The notes under the pieces were generated by a model, which was not told the origin of the DNA, did not search any database, and saw nothing but the letters and a program-made list of their open reading frames with translations. 7,813 bases of DNA from the NCBI GenBank assembly GCA_021323835.1, contig JAJPKI010000010.1:1-7813 (forward strand), in the 5' to 3' direction. The stretch comes from Verrucomicrobiota bacterium. Lineage in GTDB: Bacteria; Verrucomicrobiota; Verrucomicrobiia; Limisphaerales; UBA11358. The translations under genes were made by a program, and so were the position numbers. Shown here one piece after another: positions 1-4,236 of the stretch (its first letter is position 1; every line of letters starts with the position of its first letter).

Positions 1-194
1 GAACGTTGAACTACAGTAAAGTTGGTTGGGGCGGACAAATCAACTTGAGCCAACTTGTTTTTAAAAAGCTGTCGATGAGGCGCGGGATTTGTTTGCGTGA
101 TAAAAATTTCTGCGCCGACAGGTAAGACTGTTAGAAAAACAAGAACCATACACCCCGCAATCATAAGGCGTTCCCAAATTCTTTTTGCATTCAT
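1..194 (-). CDS. N-terminal part of a secreted or envelope protein, truncated by the window edge
   Basis: Reading the minus strand from the ATG at 194-192 gives an open frame of 64 codons plus two bases that is still open at position 1, so only the amino end is visible. It begins MNAKRIWERLMIAGCMVLVF. A basic N-terminus (K4, R5, R9) is followed by a hydrophobic stretch at about residues 10-26 and a small-residue site ending in VGA at about residue 28. This is a classic Sec signal peptide. The mature part starts about EIFITQTNPAPH. I do not recognise the family from so short a piece. An alternative start is the ATG at codon 11, which would leave a shorter signal peptide. No clear Shine-Dalgarno sequence precedes either start. 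The gene lies 252 bp downstream of the TPR membrane gene on the same strand, so co-transcription is possible but not shown. Confidence is good that this is a real exported protein and nil for its function. Confidence 0.7.
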   Translation of the reverse strand, partial: MNAKRIWERLMIAGCMVLVFLTVLPVGAEIFITQTNPAPHRQLFKNKLAQVDLSAPTNFTVVQR

Positions 195-446
195 AGCCAA
201 AACGGCAAATCTGTAATGCCAAACTCAACAAGGAAGAAATATCTCGCGCTGAACAAAATAACCTTCCGATTTCCTTGATTTCGGTTTTCTCAAATTATCC
301 GCTAACCGTCAATAACAAAAATAGTTTAGACAATGGTTTATACTGTTTTTAATCCGCAGCGTAATTGGAATATCTTTTTGGCAACCGCAAGGTTTATGCG
401 AAATCTTCGGACTTAAGGAACGAATTGCGCATAAGCTGCTGGTCTA

Positions 447-2531
447 TTAGTTGTTTTTTGCCGCGTGGAACGGGCGATTTACCAGATAAAAATTAAGCTG
501 CGATTGAATTGAATTCTCGCGTGGAATGTCGTTTTGAGATTTAGCTATTTCCGACGCGCGTTGCGCTGTTGTAACGGCTTCTGAATAACGACCGGCTTCG
601 GCATACGCTGCCGCCAGCGTGGAGAGGATGTTCAAATCCTGACCGCCCGTGAGTTGGCTCGCATGTTCTGCCAATTCAACGGCTTTGTTTCCATTCCGAA
701 CCGCCGGATCCGGATTGGTCGCATATATCCACGCCAGATTATTGCACGCGGCGACAAAGTCGGGCTCAATTTTTAGCGCCTCTTCATAATGGTTGATTGC
801 TTCGGCGATTTGTCCTTTTTGAAGAAGCACTGAAGCGAGGTTGCTCTGCGCTTTTGCTTCGCGCGGATTGATTTCTAAAGCTTTTTGATACTGGAATTCC
901 GCGTCATCGGCCCGGCCAAGTTTCATCAAGGCGTTTCCTAAATTGATGTGTGCGTCTGCATAATCCGGTTTCAATTCCAAAGTTTTTTTGTAATGAATAA
1001 TCGCATCGTCTGTTCGGCCTTTCTGCAAAAGAGAGTTGGCCAAATTAAAATGAGCGAGGGCGTAATTAGAATTCACGGTCAAGGCGTTTTGAAATTGGAT
1101 AATCGCCTCGTCCAATTGTCCTTGCGCTGAAAAGGCGTCGCCAAGGGATAAATAATTTGCGGCGTTGGGTTCGATTTCTATGGATTGACGATATTGAATG
1201 ATTGCGTCGTCAAATTGCTTTTTTTCAAGAAGCGCGTCGCCAAGATTATTATGCGCGACGACGTTTTTATCTGTTACCGCAAGCGCATGCTTGAAGAGCG
1301 TTTCGCTGTCGTGCCACCAGCCGATTTCATGATACGTCAAAGATGCGCACGCGAGAATTGATGCTGTTGCCATCGCTGTCCGAATGAAGGTTTGCTGCTT
1401 CAACGCGTTCGTCCATTCACATGCGCCCCATACCAGGCATAAGAGCAAGCCGATTTGCGGAATATAAGTGTAACGGTCGGCCATGGCTTGTTGCCCGACT
1501 TGCAATAAGCCGATAACGGGAACAAGCGTTCCCAAAAACCATAACCATCCGACCAGCAAATACGGGCGTCGCGTGCGTTGCCAAATAAAAAGAACAGAGA
1601 TCGCAAATAAAATTGCTGCCGCTGACAACACGACAGGCAGCGGCCAATGGTCGGGCCGCGGATAATAAATTGCCAGGTTCTCCGGCCAGAATAATTTGCC
1701 GATGTATCGCGCATATGATACCGCTGCATTTTCAATCCGGTCGGAAAAAGGCAGGTGATTCAGATTAACAACCGCATGTTCATGTTTCTGGGCAATCACA
1801 GCGACAATTGACGCCAAAAACATAATCACGAAGAACGGCCATTTCTCCACCAGCAAAGGACGAATATCTTTTTTGCTTTCCAACCGTTTCAACGGCCAGT
1901 AATCCAATAATAGGAAAATAAATGGCAGTGTCACCAGCATCGGCTTGGCCATCAGCCCAAGTGCGAATAAAATTAACGCCCATAAATAATTTTTTGTCGA
2001 TGGTGATTTCTCCCGAATTTTTCTGGTGTAGCCGACATAAGCGAGCAACGCCGCCACCCCAAACGTCGTGCTCAATACATCCTTTCGCTCCGCAACCCAC
2101 GCCACCGATTCTACGCGCAACGGATGCAAGCCGAACAATGCCGCGAGAACGAAACTTCTCCACGTTGCTCCCGTCAGCCGATGGAATAACAGGAAAACCA
2201 AAACCGCATTTGTCGCATGGAGCAATACGCTTGTCAGATGATGTCCCCATGGTTTCAACCCATAAATCTGGCAATCGAGCATGTGCGAAAACCATGTGAG
2301 CGGAAGCCAGATACCGCCATCAGTTCCGTAAAATGCCCATCCCAAATTCTTCCATGTTAATCCATCATTGACCTGAACATTCTGCGTGACATAAATCGGA
2401 TCGTCGTAATTGATAAAACCGTTTTTGAGAATCGGAAGAAAGACGCTGGCAACTATCGCGAACAATAATACACTCAAAAAAAATGGCGCATTGAATCCGC
2501 GTGGATTTTCGCGTGGTTTATGCCGCTTCAT
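447..2531 (-). CDS. Multi-pass membrane GT-C/TMTC-like glycosyltransferase with C-terminal TPR array
   Basis: The protein has 694 residues. The first 400 or so contain about ten hydrophobic segments (roughly 14-36, 98-118, 126-138, 153-170, 182-213, 232-248, 297-316, 323-345, 356-372, 384-402). The first extra-membrane loop carries an NYDD motif (residues 41-44), the position where GT-C transferases keep their acidic catalytic/metal residues. Other motifs are HPLRVESVAWVAERKD (136-151), MAKPMLVTLP (194-203) and DRYTYIP (352-358), which I associate with the bacterial relatives of TMTC O-mannosyltransferases. From about residue 423 to 667 there are about seven 34-residue TPR units; the sixth, at 593-633, is stretched by an insertion after WIYATNPDPA. 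A role in transferring sugar from a lipid-linked donor to an exported protein or polymer is inferred from family resemblance; donor and acceptor are unknown. TPRs usually bind protein partners. The ATG at 2531 is favoured because the first membrane segment follows directly, although no Shine-Dalgarno sequence precedes it. Confidence 0.9.
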   Translation of the reverse strand: MKRHKPRENPRGFNAPFFLSVLLFAIVASVFLPILKNGFINYDDPIYVTQNVQVNDGLTWKNLGWAFYGTDGGIWLPLTWFSHMLDCQIYGLKPWGHHLTSVLLHATNAVLVFLLFHRLTGATWRSFVLAALFGLHPLRVESVAWVAERKDVLSTTFGVAALLAYVGYTRKIREKSPSTKNYLWALILFALGLMAKPMLVTLPFIFLLLDYWPLKRLESKKDIRPLLVEKWPFFVIMFLASIVAVIAQKHEHAVVNLNHLPFSDRIENAAVSYARYIGKLFWPENLAIYYPRPDHWPLPVVLSAAAILFAISVLFIWQRTRRPYLLVGWLWFLGTLVPVIGLLQVGQQAMADRYTYIPQIGLLLCLVWGACEWTNALKQQTFIRTAMATASILACASLTYHEIGWWHDSETLFKHALAVTDKNVVAHNNLGDALLEKKQFDDAIIQYRQSIEIEPNAANYLSLGDAFSAQGQLDEAIIQFQNALTVNSNYALAHFNLANSLLQKGRTDDAIIHYKKTLELKPDYADAHINLGNALMKLGRADDAEFQYQKALEINPREAKAQSNLASVLLQKGQIAEAINHYEEALKIEPDFVAACNNLAWIYATNPDPAVRNGNKAVELAEHASQLTGGQDLNILSTLAAAYAEAGRYSEAVTTAQRASEIAKSQNDIPRENSIQSQLNFYLVNRPFHAAKNN

Positions 2532-2538
2532 CGAGGGA

Positions 2539-2556
2539 GGTTAATTTTAATTAACC
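2539..2556. promoter_or_regulatory. Perfect 8-bp inverted repeat just upstream of the TPR gene start
   Basis: GGTTAATT (2539-2546) and AATTAACC (2549-2556) are exact reverse complements around a 2-bp centre. The dyad ends 7 bp upstream of the ATG of the minus-strand TPR gene. It could be an operator or a small 5'-UTR structure; a 2-nt loop makes an RNA hairpin with the full stem less likely than a dimeric protein site. The transcript between it and the ATG reads CCTCCCTCG, which is pyrimidine-rich and not a ribosome binding site. Confidence 0.4.
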
Positions 2557-2796
2557 ATCGGTTCAAGTTGGCAAATTCAATTTAAATTAAAGCGACGAAG
2601 AAATGAGGGTGAATTCTGCAGCTTTAGTAAGGAACATGCGTAAAACGGAAAAAGCCAACCGCAAAACCTGTGCAAAAGCCAACATTGGACGATGGCGATT
2701 ATGTGGGGGGTGTCCACATTTGCGGTTCCAGTTTGCTTCCTAGATCCCCAAAAGATGATTGTCGGGCTAAAATAGGGCGCGGGTGCGGGTCGCAGG
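2557..2796. other. Non-coding or degenerate stretch between the TPR gene and the repeat array
   Basis: I see no convincing gene here. The longest minus-strand frame (82 codons, 2577-2825) has no recognisable domain, ends inside the repeat array and has an unlikely composition. A plus-strand frame covers about 2637-2822 but lacks a good start and also runs into the repeats. The stretch contains a small hairpin, ATGTGG (2701-2706) paired with CCACAT (2714-2719) across a 7-nt loop. The TPR gene promoter should lie here, but I find no well-spaced -35/-10 pair. It may be decayed coding DNA; nothing identifies what it was. Confidence 0.4.
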
Positions 2797-2914
2797 CTGT
2801 TACGTTTCATTTTGGAGCGTAACACAAAACGTAACAGGATTTGTGAGAATGAAATTCTTCTTAAATAGTTGATAATTAAGTAGTAGTAGTAATGGTGAGT
2901 TCTGCTGTTACGTT

Positions 2915-3023
2915 TGTTACGTTTGTTACGCCAAAAACATGTGTCTCATCACGCGCGCGCGCGCCCGCGCGCACACGCACACGCACACGCGAGACACCTT
3001 TAAATGGCGTAACAAACGTAACA
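2915..3023. repeat. 19-bp perfect inverted repeat enclosing a 71-bp centre
   Basis: TGTTACGTTTGTTACGCCA at 2915-2933 is the exact reverse complement of 3005-3023. The 71-bp centre contains a second 7-bp inverted repeat, GTGTCTC (2941-2947) with GAGACAC (2991-2997), so the whole block can form a large interrupted cruciform or hairpin. Each arm carries two copies of the GTTACG unit, so the inverted repeat is built from the array's own repeats. Confidence 0.8.
2951..2991. repeat. Alternating purine-pyrimidine tract (CG/CA-rich), Z-DNA candidate
   Basis: Strict purine-pyrimidine alternation covers 2951-2964 (ACGCGC...) and 2966-2991, broken by one C at 2965. The second part includes three tandem copies of CACACG (2972-2989). 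CG and CA alternation is the composition most prone to left-handed Z-DNA under negative supercoiling. The tract sits at the exact centre of the 19-bp inverted repeat, within the GTGTCTC/GAGACAC stem. Confidence 0.65.
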
Positions 3024-3120
3024 GCGTAACAATTTAAGTAAGTGGTTAAAAATTAAATGCTTACGATGTTACGTTTTTTGTTACGTTTCTAAAAAATTAA
3101 AAGTAACAGGCGTAACAGGC

Positions 3121-3248
3121 TGGAAAATTACTGGTAAAAGTCTAAATCGGAAAAAAATTCATATAGCTTCCGGCACGGGGCAAGGGTAGCGTAAAAAATT
3201 TTCAAAAATATTCCCCAACGACCTGCCCACCCCCTTTAGGGTGCAATT
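3121..3248. other. Intergenic stretch upstream of the 97-residue gene
   Basis: AT-rich leader without a gene. It presumably contains the promoter of the following gene, but no -35/-10 pair stands out. Near its end CACCC (3228-3232) can pair with GGGTG (3239-3243) over a 6-nt loop. That hairpin would include the only Shine-Dalgarno-like sequence (AGGG at 3238-3241), which is placed for an ATG at 3249 rather than for the annotated GTG at 3278. Confidence 0.3.
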
Positions 3249-3277
3249 ATGAAAATGAACTTGAATACCTTTATCCT

Positions 3278-3571
3278 GTGAACTCGGACCAAACAACTAT
3301 GCTCTCAGTGCATCGTTTGCCCGGCAGACTCACGCCGGAGCAAGTTGCGATGTGCCTTGGATTCGAACAATCAAACATTTCGATTCTTGTGCGCGCAAAA
3401 CTCTTAAAACCTCTTGGGCATCCGCCCGCCAATGGTAATAAATTTTTTGCCTCGTGTGAAATTGAACGCTTGCGAATTGATGTTGATTGGCTAAGCCGCG
3501 CTTCTGACGCGCTCGTCCGACATTGGAAAAAGAAAAATTCAGCCAAAACAAATGTTAAAAACAATCTCTGA
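3278..3571 (+). CDS. Small helix-turn-helix-like DNA-binding protein (MerR/excisionase style), Verrucomicrobiota type
   Basis: The protein has 97 residues from a GTG at 3278, or 90 from the ATG at 3299; VHRLPGRLTPEQVAMCLGF follows two residues after that ATG. The pattern is a short turn-helix (LTPEQVAMCLGFEQSNISIL, 18-37), a wing-like LLKPLGHPP (42-50), an aromatic NKFFA (54-58), then a second helical part with D68, WL (71-72) and a basic end RHWKKKNS. This order resembles MerR/excisionase-type winged helix proteins. I remember small proteins with VHRLPGRL, LLKPLG and HW.KN motifs as frequent in Verrucomicrobiota genomes, without an assigned function (memory, unverified). The GTG overlaps the stop of a 10-codon frame starting at 3249. 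It converges on the ribbon-helix-helix-like gene with a 21-bp gap and lies just downstream of the repeat array, so it is a candidate array-binding protein. Function is inferred only. Confidence 0.75.
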   Translation: MNSDQTTMLSVHRLPGRLTPEQVAMCLGFEQSNISILVRAKLLKPLGHPPANGNKFFASCEIERLRIDVDWLSRASDALVRHWKKKNSAKTNVKNNL

Positions 3572-3592
3572 ATTTTAAATGCATAACCAAAT

Positions 3593-3832
3593 TCAATTTA
3601 TTCTTCGCGGAAAGCGCTTAAGAACATCCAGCGCACCTTTCCTTTTGATTTTGATGAGGTCGTTGCGTGCCTTTTTCAATCCGGCTTTTATAGCACGTTT
3701 CGCCAATTCGCTACAATCAACTCCCAATTCGGCCATGATTTCTGCGAACTGCTTTCCCAATTCAGCATCCGGTCGGCAGGCGATTAATTTAATAACTACA
3801 ATGGTTTTTTTCTTGTGTGGTTTCATAAACAT
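3593..3832 (-). CDS. Ribbon-helix-helix-like small basic protein, putative DNA-binding regulator
   Basis: The protein has 79 residues and is strongly basic (MFMKPHKKKT start, KRKGALDVLKRFPRRIN end). A beta-like stretch IVVIKLIAC (11-19) is followed by a helix ELGKQFAEIMAEL (24-36), a turn GVDCS and a second helix ELAKRAIKAGLKKA (42-55). This strand-helix-turn-helix order fits the ribbon-helix-helix (CopG/Arc) fold, which binds DNA as a dimer through the strands. The assignment is from pattern only, with no diagnostic motif. The frame on the opposite strand (3579-3836) is hydrophobic and S/F/R-rich like an antisense shadow, so the minus frame is preferred. Codon 3 is an alternative start. No Shine-Dalgarno sequence is seen. 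The gene is divergent from the Xre gene and shares its promoter region. This could be an antitoxin-like or plasmid copy-control-like protein, but no toxin partner is visible. Confidence 0.6.
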   Translation of the reverse strand: MFMKPHKKKTIVVIKLIACRPDAELGKQFAEIMAELGVDCSELAKRAIKAGLKKARNDLIKIKRKGALDVLKRFPRRIN

Positions 3833-3840
3833 TTAAACTG

Positions 3841-3852
3841 TTAACATGTTAA
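3841..3852. promoter_or_regulatory. Perfect 12-bp palindrome TTAACATGTTAA in the divergent promoter region
   Basis: TTAACATGTTAA is its own reverse complement. It lies 8 bp upstream of the minus-strand ribbon-helix-helix-like start and downstream of the predicted -10 on that strand, so a bound dimer would block that transcript. It may serve as a separate operator from the dyad at 3868-3888. AT-rich palindromes of this size can also occur by chance. Confidence 0.35.
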
Positions 3853-3867
3853 TTTTACGGCCGCATA

Positions 3868-3888
3868 AATATCCTATTTTGGGATATT
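3868..3888. promoter_or_regulatory. Dyad operator candidate AATATCC-N7-GGATATT between divergent regulator genes
   Basis: AATATCC (3868-3874) and GGATATT (3882-3888) are perfect 7-bp inverted arms with a 7-bp spacer. Half-site centres are 14 bp apart, comparable to the spacing of dimeric HTH_3/Xre repressor operators. The dyad lies 28 bp upstream of the Xre ATG and overlaps the -10 and spacer of the predicted minus-strand promoter. Binding there would repress the ribbon-helix-helix-like gene and probably the Xre gene itself. Assigning it to the adjacent Xre protein is inference from position. Confidence 0.55.
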
Positions 3889-3895
3889 CAGTCAA
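3868..3895 (-). promoter_or_regulatory. Candidate sigma-70-type promoter for the ribbon-helix-helix-like gene
   Basis: On the minus strand TTGACT (3895-3890, five of six to TTGACA) is followed after 16 nt by GATATT (3873-3868, four of six to TATAAT). The -10 lies 35 nt upstream of the ATG at 3832, a reasonable leader length. The operator candidate occupies the -10 and spacer. Promoter consensus in this phylum is not well known to me, hence low confidence. Confidence 0.35.
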
Positions 3896-3916
3896 TATGT
3901 TTAATGATTATGTCCG

Positions 3917-4156
3917 ATGCCGAAATCCATTTTCAGTGTTGGGCAGGAACGACTTCAAGATTTGTTGCGCCAAACGCGCCTACAGGCTGGTTTTACGCAG
4001 GTGCAGTTGGCCAAGAAATTGGGGCGACCTCAATCGTTCGTTTCAAAATATGAAAGCGGTGAGCGTCGGTTGGATTTGGTGGAATTAAGGCTCATATGCA
4101 AAGCGCTCGGCATTCCTCTTACGAAATTCGCCAAGCAGTTTGAGAAATCGTTGTGA
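3917..4156 (+). CDS. Xre-family HTH_3 transcriptional regulator
   Basis: The 79-residue protein is almost entirely one HTH_3 (Cro/C1-type) domain. The first helix region is LQDLLRQTRLQAG (13-25) and the helix-turn-helix is TQVQLAKKLGRPQSFVSKYE (27-46), with the characteristic T27-Q28, L31-A32 and S43-K44-Y45-E46 positions. It is followed by SGERRLDLVELRLICKALGI (47-66), the standard domain end. There is no effector or dimerisation extension, as expected of small autoregulators or antitoxins. The ATG at 3917 is the only start below the in-frame stop at 3905-3907. It has no Shine-Dalgarno sequence, and a poor TTTTGG/TTTAAT promoter (3877-3905) would give a nearly leaderless message. It is divergent from the ribbon-helix-helix-like gene across a region with the 3868-3888 dyad and convergent with the histidine kinase. 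It may be a phage-type switch, an orphan antitoxin or a standalone regulator; no toxin gene follows. Confidence 0.9.
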   Translation: MPKSIFSVGQERLQDLLRQTRLQAGFTQVQLAKKLGRPQSFVSKYESGERRLDLVELRLICKALGIPLTKFAKQFEKSL

Positions 4157-4236
4157 ATTGATCTTCTGCTGATTTAACGAAAACCGAAACTTGCTTGTCC
4201 TGCTTCAAATTTTGGGTTTTAAAATGCCATTAGAAA

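Larger units (their letters stand above)
2797..3120. repeat. Iteron-like GTTACG/CGTAAC repeat array with nested inverted repeats
   Basis: The hexamer GTTACG or its complement CGTAAC occurs 12 times: GTTACG at 2799, 2907, 2916, 2925, 3068 and 3080; CGTAAC at 2818, 2830, 3008, 3017, 3025 and 3111. A thirteenth GTAAC core is at 3103. I noticed no other copy of the hexamer in the window. There are three palindromic groups. In 2797-2837 an 11-bp CTGTTACGTTT pairs with AAACGTAACAG. In 2915-3023 there are perfect 19-bp arms. In 3067-3117 TGTTAC arms pair with GTAACA arms. Copies are spaced 9 bp at 2907/2916/2925, 3008/3017 and 3103/3112 (GTAACAGGC twice in tandem). An AT-rich stretch (about 2848-2895, including a TAG triplet run) separates the first two groups. 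This resembles iterons of a replication or partition origin, or clustered sites for a dimeric DNA-binding protein; no cognate protein is proven. Confidence 0.8.

Noticed and set aside
394..434. TTATGCG/CGCATAA inverted repeat downstream of the TPR gene as a terminator
   Set aside because: Seven-bp arms with a 27-nt loop and no U-run on the minus strand; too weak to call a terminator.
2577..2825. Minus-strand frame of 82 codons between the TPR gene and the repeat array
   Set aside because: No recognisable domain, unlikely composition (P, S, F, C, W rich), and its first codons lie inside the GTTACG repeats. It is more likely chance or decayed sequence.
2951..2991. Possible CRISPR or variable-number repeat in the CACACG tract
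   Set aside because: Only three 6-bp copies in tandem with no spacers. It is a simple-sequence tract inside the inverted repeat, not a CRISPR array.
3579..3836. Plus-strand frame of 85 codons opposite the ribbon-helix-helix-like gene
   Set aside because: The composition (F, S, R, N rich, no domain) is that of an antisense shadow. The minus-strand frame gives a coherent amphipathic basic protein.
3917..4156. Toxin-antitoxin pair involving the Xre protein
   Set aside because: No toxin-like frame follows or precedes it. The downstream gene is convergent and the divergent neighbour looks like a DNA-binding protein rather than a toxin.
4157..4236. Bidirectional terminator between the convergent Xre and kinase genes
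   Set aside because: The best pairing (AAAACC at 4180-4185 with GGTTTT at 4215-4220) has a 29-nt loop and an AT-rich stem, so it is not convincing.
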